From Saprospirales bacterium (GTDB taxonomy: Bacteria; Bacteroidota; Bacteroidia; Chitinophagales; Saprospiraceae), in contig JADJYG010000026.1 of assembly GCA_016719895.1 (NCBI GenBank), forward strand, positions 1 to 64,000: DNA of 64,000 bases. Reading direction: 5' to 3'. A program made the position numbers and the translations under genes. Below, piece by piece: positions 1-7,581 of this stretch (positions are counted from its first letter, which is position 1; each line of letters opens with the position of its first letter). The notes under the pieces are model-generated. The model ran no database searches, had not been told where the DNA came from, and saw only the letters and a program-made list of their open reading frames with translations.

Positions 1-607
1 CCCGGATGTACAAATTCCGCCAGCGGACTTTTATCCCGCCGCCATCGTGGATTTGAAGGGCGATCTGGCCCGTGGCTGCGCCGATTTTGGCGTCTTTCAG
101 CGCGATCATTTGGGCGCCGTTGAGCCAGGTGGTCACTTCGTCGCCGGCAGCGCGGATCCGCAGGGTGTTCCACTCGCCCATCTTCAGGGCGTTCTCCTGT
201 TCGGCGCCGGGCTTGATCAGCCAGCCCCGGCCATAGGATTCGTAAATGCCGCCGCTGTGCAAGCCGGGCGGCGCCACTTCGGCCTGCCAACCGGTGATTT
301 TGGTCCCGTCGATGGACGAGCGGAAAAATACGCCGCTGTTGCCGTTCGACTCTTGTTTGAATTCCAGGCTGAGGTCGAAATCGCGGAATGGCCGTTTGGT
401 GGCGAGGTAGCCATATTGTTTGTCCGGGCCGCTTTCGCAAACGAGTTCGCCGTTTTGGACATACCAGCGTTCGGTGCCGTACACTTCCCAGCCCGAGAGG
501 TCTTTGCCGTTGAACAGCGAGATACTGCCGGCCGGGGCATGGCGGGCGCCGGAGCAAGCGGCCAGAACTGCAAGAGCCATTGCCCCGAAAATCTTGCGGA
601 TGCTCAT
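1..607 (-). CDS. DUF1080 (3-keto-disaccharide hydrolase-like) lipoprotein, partial at window edge
   Basis: The reading frame enters from the left edge of the window, so the C-terminus is missing; about 202 residues are visible. It starts with a lipoprotein signal ending in the lipobox LAAC, then shows the DUF1080 signatures FNGKDLSGW and NSGVFFR. The visible end (VRWRNLYIR) matches the usual family ending, so only a few residues are probably lost. DUF1080 domains are concanavalin-like folds, and some hydrolyse 3-keto-glycosides; the substrate here is unknown. The start ATG overlaps the stop of the upstream paralogue by 4 bp (ATGA at 604-607), which suggests translational coupling and a shared periplasmic role with the next two genes. 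Confidence 0.85.
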   Translation of the reverse strand, partial: MSIRKIFGAMALAVLAACSGARHAPAGSISLFNGKDLSGWEVYGTERWYVQNGELVCESGPDKQYGYLATKRPFRDFDLSLEFKQESNGNSGVFFRSSIDGTKITGWQAEVAPPGLHSGGIYESYGRGWLIKPGAEQENALKMGEWNTLRIRAAGDEVTTWLNGAQMIALKDAKIGAATGQIALQIHDGGGIKVRWRNLYIR

Positions 608-1320
608 AGTTCGCGGATTTTGATGTTGCGGAACCAGATCTGGTTGCCGTGGTCCTGCAGGGCGATGCGCCCGCTTCGGGCGCGGCCGTAGCCGGGGAAA
701 TCCTTCCACTTGCCTTTCCGGACGAGCGCTTCCCATTCGGGGGTCCAGAGCTGGTAGGCGACCACTTTCACGCCGTTGAGCCAGTGTTCCACGTGGCCTT
801 TATTGACCACCATGCGCGTCAGGTTGAACTGGCCCACAGGTTTGAGCACCGCGCGGGCCGGAGCGTGCATGCCGTAGTTGGCAGCCGATTTTTGCCAGTC
901 TTCGAGTTTTTCCGGAAAGCCTATGTCATCCACCAGCTGATATTCCGGGCCGGTGGCATACACCGCCGGGTATTTGGCCGGATCTTCCACGACGTTAAAA
1001 AAAACGCCGCTGTTGCCGCCGGGCGACATTTTCCATTCCAGCACGAGTTCGAAATTTTCAAACGTGCGTTCGGTGACGATGTCGTTGGCGGTGCCTTCGT
1101 GTCCGGCCTGGCCCAGGGCGATCAGCTCGCCGTTTTCGACGGCCCAGCCGCGAACGGCCGCCTGGCCATAGGTATGCCAGCCGCCGGTGGTTTTGCCGTC
1201 GAACAGCAGTTGCCAGCCCGCTTTTTTCTCTGTGCCGCTGAGTGTATTCATTTGGGGCGAGCAGGCGCTGGCAAGCAGCAGCGCGGCCGATGCGGCAAAA
1301 AGGACAAGATTGATTTTCAT
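604..1320 (-). CDS. DUF1080 (3-keto-disaccharide hydrolase-like) lipoprotein
   Basis: This 238-residue protein has a lipoprotein signal (lipobox LASAC, Cys20) followed by one DUF1080 domain. Signatures are LFDGKTTGGWHTYG near residue 40 and NSGVFFNVVEDP near residue 105; the end, FRNIKIREL, is typical. The family includes hydrolases of 3-keto-glycosides in the periplasm. It is the middle gene of a leftward set: the oxidoreductase at 1376-2743 lies 55 bp upstream and a second DUF1080 gene overlaps its stop. A dehydrogenase next to keto-glycoside hydrolases fits an oxidise-then-cleave route for sugars. That assignment is inference; only the domain calls are direct. Confidence 0.9.
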   Translation of the reverse strand: MKINLVLFAASAALLLASACSPQMNTLSGTEKKAGWQLLFDGKTTGGWHTYGQAAVRGWAVENGELIALGQAGHEGTANDIVTERTFENFELVLEWKMSPGGNSGVFFNVVEDPAKYPAVYATGPEYQLVDDIGFPEKLEDWQKSAANYGMHAPARAVLKPVGQFNLTRMVVNKGHVEHWLNGVKVVAYQLWTPEWEALVRKGKWKDFPGYGRARSGRIALQDHGNQIWFRNIKIREL

Positions 1321-1375
1321 GTTTACCAGATATAAAAAATTTAAACGTGTTGTGCCCCAAAAAAATCCTGTTCAA

Positions 1376-2743
1376 TCACCCCAGCTGCATCTTCACCGGG
1401 TCCCAGCGCACCGGTTTTTCTTGAAAATAGCTGTCGTTGCACAAGAGGGCAGGTGCGGCGGCGCGGTAGCCGAAAACGGCGTCTTCGATGGCCGGTTTGC
1501 CGTTGCGCACGGCGTTGAAAAAGTTGGCGAAGTGGTCGAAATGCGCGCCTTTGTAGCCCTCTTCCACGGTGTAGTGCGCCTCGGCGGGCGGCAGCATGCG
1601 TTTGCGGCCAGAAAGCGCCTTGTCCAGTTCATCGGCTTTTTCGGCCATAAAAGCGTCCATGGGGTCGGTGGTGAGGTTTTTCCGGAGAAATACGTCGTTC
1701 CAGGTGACATCCATTGCGCCTTCGCTGCCGACCATGCGCAGGTAGGTGCTGCCCGAGGTGCCGTCCACAAAGTTTACCCGGAGGGAGAGATTAAACGCCG
1801 GGTGCGCAGCAGTTTCGGGATAATCAAACATACCCAGCAGCACGTCGGGCACTTCGCGACCGTCTTTCCAGAAACGCAGGCCGCCGGTGGCCATCACCTT
1901 GTTGGGACCCATGGAGCTGGTGATGAAGTGCAGGCTGGAAAACAGGTGCACAAACAGGTCGCCCGACACGCCGGTGCCGTAGTCGCGGTAGTTGCGCCAG
2001 CGGAAAAAGCGCAGGGGGTCAAAATCGCGGCGGGTGGTATTGGAAAGGTAGCGTTCCCAGTCGACGGTTTCGGCAGAAGCGTCTTTGGGGATCGCGTATT
2101 GCCAGGCGCCGACGGGGGAGTTGCGCGCCCAGAAGCCTTCGGCATAAATGAGCTGGCCGATGGCGCCGCTTTCGAAAAGTTCCCTGGCTTTTTCATTGCC
2201 CAGCGAGCTCATGCCCTGGCTGCCCACCTGGTAGGTGCGGCCGCTTTTTTGCTGTGCCTGAACGACGGCCGGGCCTTCCGAAATGCTGTGCACCATGGGT
2301 TTTTCGCAATAGGCGCTTTTGCCTTTCAGCAGGGCGTCTACCGAAATTTGCTTGTGCCAATGGTCGGGAGTGCCGATGATGACCGCGTCCACATCGCTGC
2401 GTTCCAGAATTTCGCGGTAGTCGCGGGTGGTAAAAATATCGCTGCCCCAGCGCTGGCGGGCGTCTTCCAGGCGGCCGGCGTACAGGTCGCAAGCAGCCAC
2501 GAGCCGGACGCCTGGGATTTGCAGGGCCGTTTTGGCGTCTTCTGTGCCCATGCCGCCGGCGCCGATCAGGGCAATCTGGATATGGTCGTTGGGCGCCCGG
2601 CTTTTTTCGCGGGCGAGGAAAAACTGCCGGACTTCACTTTGTCCGGCCAGGATGGTAGGACCGGCTGTGGTCAGCACAGCTGCTCCGACGGCCATTTTTT
2701 TCACAAAAGCACGGCGGGAAGAGGTGTTTTTCGTTTGTTTCAT
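1376..2743 (-). CDS. Tat-exported Gfo/Idh/MocA family oxidoreductase
   Basis: The protein has 455 residues. The N-terminus carries a twin-arginine signal (SSRRAFVKKMAVG, residues 8-20). The Rossmann motif is GAGGMG at 61-66 and the family signature C-E-K-P lies at 146-149. The C-terminal half matches the Gfo/Idh/MocA substrate domain. These enzymes oxidise or reduce sugars with NAD(P), and exported members are common in Bacteroidota polysaccharide loci. It probably leads a three-gene leftward operon with the two DUF1080 lipoproteins. The exact sugar cannot be read from sequence. The upstream 87 bp to rlmD show no clear promoter. Confidence 0.92.
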   Translation of the reverse strand: MKQTKNTSSRRAFVKKMAVGAAVLTTAGPTILAGQSEVRQFFLAREKSRAPNDHIQIALIGAGGMGTEDAKTALQIPGVRLVAACDLYAGRLEDARQRWGSDIFTTRDYREILERSDVDAVIIGTPDHWHKQISVDALLKGKSAYCEKPMVHSISEGPAVVQAQQKSGRTYQVGSQGMSSLGNEKARELFESGAIGQLIYAEGFWARNSPVGAWQYAIPKDASAETVDWERYLSNTTRRDFDPLRFFRWRNYRDYGTGVSGDLFVHLFSSLHFITSSMGPNKVMATGGLRFWKDGREVPDVLLGMFDYPETAAHPAFNLSLRVNFVDGTSGSTYLRMVGSEGAMDVTWNDVFLRKNLTTDPMDAFMAEKADELDKALSGRKRMLPPAEAHYTVEEGYKGAHFDHFANFFNAVRNGKPAIEDAVFGYRAAAPALLCNDSYFQEKPVRWDPVKMQLG

Positions 2744-2830
2744 ACGTTCGGATGTTGCGGGTGAAGCTGGGAATTCCGGCGGTTAAAATAAGCGATTTCC
2801 CGGGTTCCGCAGGAAAATTACTTGTTTGCT

Positions 2831-4291
2831 TCAGTCTTTCCGTTTTTCCAGCAGCGCCACATTCTCGATGTGCTGGGTATGCGGGAACATATCCACCGGT
2901 TGAACTTTCAGCACATCGTAACGTTCGGCCAGCAGCTGCACGTCGCGGGCCTGTGTGGCAGGGTTGCAGCTGACATACACGATGCGCGGCGCGGCCAGTT
3001 CGAGCAGAAAGCGAACCGCTTTTTCATGCATGCCGGCGCGCGGTGGGTCGGTAATGATCAGGTCGGGTTTTCCGTGTTGTTCGATAAGAGCTGGGGTTAG
3101 CACATTTTTAACGTCGCCGGCGTAAAAAACAGCGTTCTCAATGCCGTTCAGGGCGCGGTTTTCCCCGGCGTCGGCAATGGCTTCGGGGATTTCCTCGATA
3201 CCCACCACCTGTTTACAAAACCGGGCTACGTACAGCGCGATGGTGCCCGCGCCGGTGTACAGGTCGTACACATTTTCTGTGCCGCTCAGGCCGGCAAACT
3301 GAACCACGGTTTCGTACAGGTTTTTAGCCTGGACCGAGTTGGTCTGGAAAAACGACTTGGGGCCGATCTTAAACCGCAGGTCGCCCAGTTGCTCCACCAC
3401 GAAGCCAGGGCCGTAATAGTTGATCATGTCGAGGTCGAAAACGGTGTCGTTCAGCTTGGGGTTGATGCAGTACACCAGGGTGGTGATCTGGCCGGGGAAT
3501 TGCGTCAGCAAGGCATCCAGGTAAGCGCGGAGGAGCGCGTCATCGGGGTAGGCAAAGCTCAGCAGCAGCATAACTTCACCGGTGGTGGTTCGGCGGATCA
3601 TCAGGTTGCGCAGAAAGCCCTGGTGCCGGCGCATGTCGTAAAACGGCAGCCCTTGTTCCAGGGCGGTGGCGCGAGCGGCGTTGCGGATAGCGTTGGAGGG
3701 GTCGGCCTGCAGCCAGCAGTGGTGGATATCCACAACCTTGTCGAAGGCGCCGGCGCGGTGAAAGCCGAGGCCGGGCCAGGCTGGCGTGTGTTCAAGGTCC
3801 GATGTAGCAGGTTCACTGTCCGGGGGGCTTTCCGGGGCCGGCGGCATTTCATCGGGCAGCAGCCAGCGTTTGTGGGAAAACGCAAATTCCAGTTTGTTGC
3901 GGTAATACGTCGTTTCCGGCGCGCCGAGGATGGGCAGGAATTCCTCCACTGGCACTTTGGCGATGCGCTGGAAAGCGTCGAGCACGGTTTGGTGTTTGTG
4001 TTGCAGTTGGGCTTCGTACTGGAGGTGCTGCCATTTGCAGCCGCCGCATACCGAAAAATGCTGACAAAACGGCTCCGTGCGTTCGGGCGAGGCGTGCAGC
4101 AGCCGTTCGATGCGGCCTTCGCCGAAACCGCCTTTTTTCTTTTGTACGAACACATCCGCCACGTCGCCGGGCACGGCGCCTTCCACAAACAGCACCAGCC
4201 CATCGGGGGTGCGGCCAACGCCCTTTCCGCGGTCAGCCACGCCGTGGATGGGTACGGCCGGGGCGATAAATGATTTGGATTTGCGCGTCAT
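2831..4291 (-). CDS. rlmD: 23S rRNA (uracil-5-)-methyltransferase RlmD/RumA
   Basis: At 486 residues this is the usual length for the RumA/TrmA family. An N-terminal TRAM-like region (about 10-65) is followed by the Fe-S cysteine cluster CQHFSVCGGCKW. The SAM-binding motif is DLYTGAGT, the DPPRAG motif follows, and the catalytic cysteine is in YVSCNPAT. Family members methylate C5 of a uridine in 23S rRNA using SAM. The Bacteroidota paralogue RlmCD-type specificity cannot be excluded. A perfect -7 box (TACTTTTG) sits only about 9 bp before the ATG, so the mRNA leader should be just a few nucleotides. Confidence 0.93.
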   Translation of the reverse strand: MTRKSKSFIAPAVPIHGVADRGKGVGRTPDGLVLFVEGAVPGDVADVFVQKKKGGFGEGRIERLLHASPERTEPFCQHFSVCGGCKWQHLQYEAQLQHKHQTVLDAFQRIAKVPVEEFLPILGAPETTYYRNKLEFAFSHKRWLLPDEMPPAPESPPDSEPATSDLEHTPAWPGLGFHRAGAFDKVVDIHHCWLQADPSNAIRNAARATALEQGLPFYDMRRHQGFLRNLMIRRTTTGEVMLLLSFAYPDDALLRAYLDALLTQFPGQITTLVYCINPKLNDTVFDLDMINYYGPGFVVEQLGDLRFKIGPKSFFQTNSVQAKNLYETVVQFAGLSGTENVYDLYTGAGTIALYVARFCKQVVGIEEIPEAIADAGENRALNGIENAVFYAGDVKNVLTPALIEQHGKPDLIITDPPRAGMHEKAVRFLLELAAPRIVYVSCNPATQARDVQLLAERYDVLKVQPVDMFPHTQHIENVALLEKRKD

Positions 4292-4299
4292 CAGGGGGG

Positions 4300-4307
4300 C
4301 AAAAGTA
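4300..4307 (-). promoter_or_regulatory. Bacteroidota -7 box for rlmD
   Basis: TACTTTTG on the minus strand matches TAnnTTTG exactly. The start codon of rlmD is at 4291, so the predicted transcript is nearly leaderless. Confidence 0.6.
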
Positions 4308-4320
4308 GGTGGTTTGGATG

Positions 4321-4357
4321 AAAAAACCCCCGCTCCGCTTTACACGGGGCGAGGGTT
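4321..4357 (-). terminator. Rho-independent terminator for the 83-residue gene
   Basis: A 9-bp stem (4325-4333 with 4349-4357, one G-U wobble in the minus-strand RNA) has an inner CCG/CGG pairing. On the minus strand it is followed by six T. It lies 30 bp after the stop of the gene at 4388 and just ahead of the rlmD promoter, so it separates the two units. Confidence 0.7.
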
Positions 4358-4387
4358 CGGACTTTTTTGGCAGGAGGCCTTATTTGG

Positions 4388-4624
4388 TTAGATTTGGGCC
4401 TCCAAAGCCGTTTTTGTGCTGTATTGAAGGATATTGTTAAGGACAGCCGGCGAGGGGTTGAAGCGGGCTTTGGGTAGCAGGTTTCTGGATTCGAGCAGCG
4501 CGTCAAATATCCCGCGCACTTCAGCGTCTTCCTCCAGCACTTGGGTCATCAATACTGCTTCATCGGCCGGCATGTCATGGTACAAAAATTGCACCAAAGA
4601 GTCATATGTGTAGTTTTCTTCCAT
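4388..4624 (-). CDS. Small conserved-looking hypothetical protein
   Basis: This acidic protein has about 78 residues if started at the ATG at 4624 (MEENYTYDS). A start five codons earlier, at 4639, is also possible. No signal peptide, membrane segment or cysteine motif is visible. The sequence looks helical and acidic in the middle (VLEEDAEVRGIFDALLES). An intrinsic terminator directly downstream and good codon structure support a real gene. It resembles small proteins of unknown role in this phylum, but I do not recognise the family and assign no function. Confidence 0.7.
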   Translation of the reverse strand: MEENYTYDSLVQFLYHDMPADEAVLMTQVLEEDAEVRGIFDALLESRNLLPKARFNPSPAVLNNILQYSTKTALEAQI

Positions 4625-4740
4625 AGGCTTGAAAAACAAACGATTTGGTAGTTCTTGAAAAAATTCGGCTATAAAACTAAAGTTCGCGGTTGGATATTAT
4701 ACATAAGCGGATTAAATTTTCCTTTTTTAACATTTGAGGT

Positions 4741-5493
4741 TTAGGGGGCGGCGGAGAAAAACCGGATCGATTGCCATTGCATGCTGCGGGCGTCGAATAC
4801 CAGCAGTTTTCCGGAAAGCGGTTCCCCAGCGCTGGTGGCGATTTTCAGGATTTCGGCGGCCATTACAGCGCCCACGATGCCGGGTACGGGGCCCAGCACG
4901 CCGGCATCCACACAATCGGGGGCGTCGACCGGCGGATTGGGGAACAGGTGGCGCAGGTTGGGGCCCCGCCGGCCATCCCGGCCGGGCAGGTTGAACACCG
5001 ATACCTGTCCCTGAAATCCGGCTGCAGCGCCCCAAACCAGGGTTTTGCCCAGGGCCAGGCAGGTGTCGTTTACGAGATAGCGGGTCTCGGTATTGTCGGA
5101 GCCGTCGGCGATGAGGTCGAACGGGCCGATCAGCCCGGCGGCGTTTTCAGAGGTCAAACGGCGGGGAAACGATTCAATCCGGCAGTTCGGGTTGGCGTCG
5201 AACAGCCGCCGGGCGGCGGCGGCGGCCTTGAGTTGGCCGAGATCGGCGGCCGAATACAGCGTTTGCCGGTGCAGGTTAGTGGCTTCCACCCGGTCGGCAT
5301 CCACGATGCCCAGCCGCCCCACACCGGCTCCAGCCAGGTAGGGCAGCAGCCCCGACCCGATACCGCCGGCGCCTACCACCAGCACGCTCGCTTGTTGCAC
5401 CTGCGACTGACCCTCCAGCCCCCAGCCAGGCAAGGTCATCTGGCGGAGGTAGCGTTGCCATTCGTCGGAGGAGAGGGGGAGCGCGGGAATCAT
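4741..5493 (-). CDS. HesA/MoeB/ThiF family adenylyltransferase
   Basis: This is an E1-like ATP-dependent enzyme that adenylates the C-terminal glycine of a small sulfur carrier (ThiS or MoaD type). The P-loop-like Rossmann motif VVGAGGIGSG lies near residue 40, followed by the NLHRQ motif that binds ATP. The C-terminal motif DCVDAGVLGPVPG is typical. The protein is about 250 residues from the ATG at 5493; an upstream TTG at 5520 would extend it by nine residues. It has no C-terminal rhodanese domain. No thi or moa gene is adjacent, so the pathway (thiamine or molybdopterin) is undecided. Confidence 0.88.
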   Translation of the reverse strand: MIPALPLSSDEWQRYLRQMTLPGWGLEGQSQVQQASVLVVGAGGIGSGLLPYLAGAGVGRLGIVDADRVEATNLHRQTLYSAADLGQLKAAAAARRLFDANPNCRIESFPRRLTSENAAGLIGPFDLIADGSDNTETRYLVNDTCLALGKTLVWGAAAGFQGQVSVFNLPGRDGRRGPNLRHLFPNPPVDAPDCVDAGVLGPVPGIVGAVMAAEILKIATSAGEPLSGKLLVFDARSMQWQSIRFFSAAP

Positions 5494-5627
5494 TTTTTTG
5501 CTGGCGACAAAACTGACCAAGGATCTGGAGCGGTCAGCTTAAATTTACGGATAAATTTACAGCAAATGCCGGCACTGAAAGTCGCACGCACCTTTTTTCT
5601 ACGTTGTTTTTTTATAAAAAATTGTAA

Positions 5628-7373
5628 ATGAACGAATTAAATCATATTCTAACGGCGATCGACCGCTCCTGGCCGGCGGCCTTGCTTAAGAAGGCGGAAA
5701 CATACCTGCGCCAGGGCAAGGTGGACGAGCTGGAAGAAGTCAAACCGGGCAGTTGGATCGCTTTTGTCCGGGATAAAAAAGATTTCGATGTCCAGATTCA
5801 ACTCGCCGGCGCTGAAGTTACCGGCTGCGCCTGCGATTGTGGCGCCGAAACGATGCCCTGCGAACACGCTGCCGCCGTGCTGCTTGCGCTGCGCGACCGC
5901 TTTGCCGTTGTGCCGGCCAGGCCGGCCCGGAAAACCCAATCTCCTGTCCTTAAAAAGCCAACCCGTAAGAAGAAGGAGACCTTTGAAGATATTCTCAACC
6001 GGGTGCAACCCGAAGAATTAAAATCGTTTATCAAGGAGGCGTTTGGCCGCCAGCGCGACTTTCGCAATTTGTTCATGGCGCGTTTTGCCGAGCCCGATAA
6101 CGCCCAGGGCCGCGAAGGCTACACCAGGCTGGTGAAAAACATCCTGCGCAGCGGTGTAAGTCGCTGGGGTTATATAGACGGCCGGGGCATGCGCAAGATC
6201 AACAAGCCGATGAACGAGCTCATAAAACAAGCGCAGATTCAGATCGATAAACATCAATTTACCGGCCCGGTGCAACTCGGCCAGGCGCTGCTCGAAGTGA
6301 TCAGCGAGCGTTTTGCGACCGACACCGACGACAGCGGCTACCTGCAGGGCTATATCCACGCTGGCGTTTCGTTTTTTAAAAAAACATTCGCCAATCCATA
6401 CGCCGCGCAAGCCCTCAAAGCCGGGCTCTGGGACTATCTGCTGGAACAATGCCCCGATCCCAAGTACCTCGAATATGGCGGGACATTTCACGGGGAAATC
6501 ATGCAGATTTTGGTGGATTTCAGCCAAGCGGGCGAACCGGAAACCCGCCTGCACACAGTGCTGGACAAACAGCTGGCCCGCATCGACACCGAAGGCCGGA
6601 AGGATTATAACTGGGAATTTCAGCGCAACTATTGGCTCCGCTGGAAAATCGCGCTGTACCGCAAACTGGAACGCAGCGCAGCGGCGATCGCCCTGCTCGA
6701 CGCCAACCTGCACGTGCCCGAATTCCGCCGGATAAAAGTGGACCTGGCCATCGAGGCCGGGCGTTGGGACGAAGCCCTTGCCCTGCTGCACGAAGGTATT
6801 TCCCTGGCACAGCTGGCAAAACACCCCGGCACAGTGACGCAGTGGAAAGTCCAGCTGCTGCGCATCGCCCGGCTCCGTAATGACCGCGACGAAATCCGGA
6901 AAATGGCCCTGGAACTGTTCCGAACGGACCGTTACCGGCTGGAGTATTTCAAAATTATCAAAGCCAGCTATCCACCGGCGGAGTGGCCGGCAGTGGCCCG
7001 GCCGATCATCGCCGAACTGGAAAAACGGGATTATATCGCCGAATACCTGCTGCCCGTACTGGAGGAAGAACAAGACTGGCCGCGCATGCTCGCCTGCATT
7101 CGCAGGGAAGCGCGGTTCAACATGTTGCTGCGCTACGAGACCCCGATGCTGGAGTATTTTCCGGAGGAATCAGAGCAACTGTACGTGCAATGGCTGCGCG
7201 AAACCGCCGACCAGGCCTCGAACCGGGATGGTTACCAACAGGTGGTCGCCCTGCTTCAAAACCTGGCTAAATATCCCAACGGCAAGGAGAATACCGCCCT
7301 GCTGGTCCGGGAATTCCGGGAGCGGCACAAGCGAAGGTATGCGATGCTGGAGGAGTTGGATAAGGTGAAATAA
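5628..7373 (+). CDS. SWIM zinc-finger protein with helical repeat body
   Basis: The protein has 581 residues. A SWIM-type zinc motif CxCx6CxH is visible at C69, C71, C78 and H80. It is followed by a basic linker (about 100-120) and a long helical region that looks like TPR/HEAT-type repeats. SWIM motifs bind zinc and are often linked to nucleic-acid or protein contacts. Many bacterial SWIM genes lie beside SNF2 helicases or MoxR/VWA genes, but none is present here. The gene stands alone between two leftward neighbours and starts at ATG 5628 after an AT-rich stretch. Confidence 0.85.
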   Translation: MNELNHILTAIDRSWPAALLKKAETYLRQGKVDELEEVKPGSWIAFVRDKKDFDVQIQLAGAEVTGCACDCGAETMPCEHAAAVLLALRDRFAVVPARPARKTQSPVLKKPTRKKKETFEDILNRVQPEELKSFIKEAFGRQRDFRNLFMARFAEPDNAQGREGYTRLVKNILRSGVSRWGYIDGRGMRKINKPMNELIKQAQIQIDKHQFTGPVQLGQALLEVISERFATDTDDSGYLQGYIHAGVSFFKKTFANPYAAQALKAGLWDYLLEQCPDPKYLEYGGTFHGEIMQILVDFSQAGEPETRLHTVLDKQLARIDTEGRKDYNWEFQRNYWLRWKIALYRKLERSAAAIALLDANLHVPEFRRIKVDLAIEAGRWDEALALLHEGISLAQLAKHPGTVTQWKVQLLRIARLRNDRDEIRKMALELFRTDRYRLEYFKIIKASYPPAEWPAVARPIIAELEKRDYIAEYLLPVLEEEQDWPRMLACIRREARFNMLLRYETPMLEYFPEESEQLYVQWLRETADQASNRDGYQQVVALLQNLAKYPNGKENTALLVREFRERHKRRYAMLEELDKVK

Positions 7374-7560
7374 GGGCTATTCCACTCCCCGTCAACCTGC
7401 ATTCGGCATATGCCACGCTGATCGTAGATGAAGATTATATTTTTTCAGGAACCGCCTTCAACATGGGAGAATCTTCCAGAATTAACGTTCAGCCATTCCA
7501 GCGTATATCAGAAAACCGCACCCTTCTCCGGTTCACCATAGTATTTCGTGGGGCGATAAA
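7364..7560 (+). other. Possible degraded gene fragment or unused open frame
   Basis: Between the SWIM gene and alaS one frame is open and reads like protein (for example NLHSAYATLIVDEDYIFSG, then RTLLRFTIVF), but it has no plausible start. It runs on into antisense alaS. It could be a remnant of a lost gene or chance. No promoter or terminator is evident. Confidence 0.2.
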
Positions 7561-7581
7561 AAATGTCAGCAAGCGCCAGGC

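Noticed and set aside
1187..2764. 525-codon open frame on the plus strand
   Set aside because: It is antisense to the oxidoreductase gene, which has clear motifs and a Tat signal; the shadow has no family likeness.
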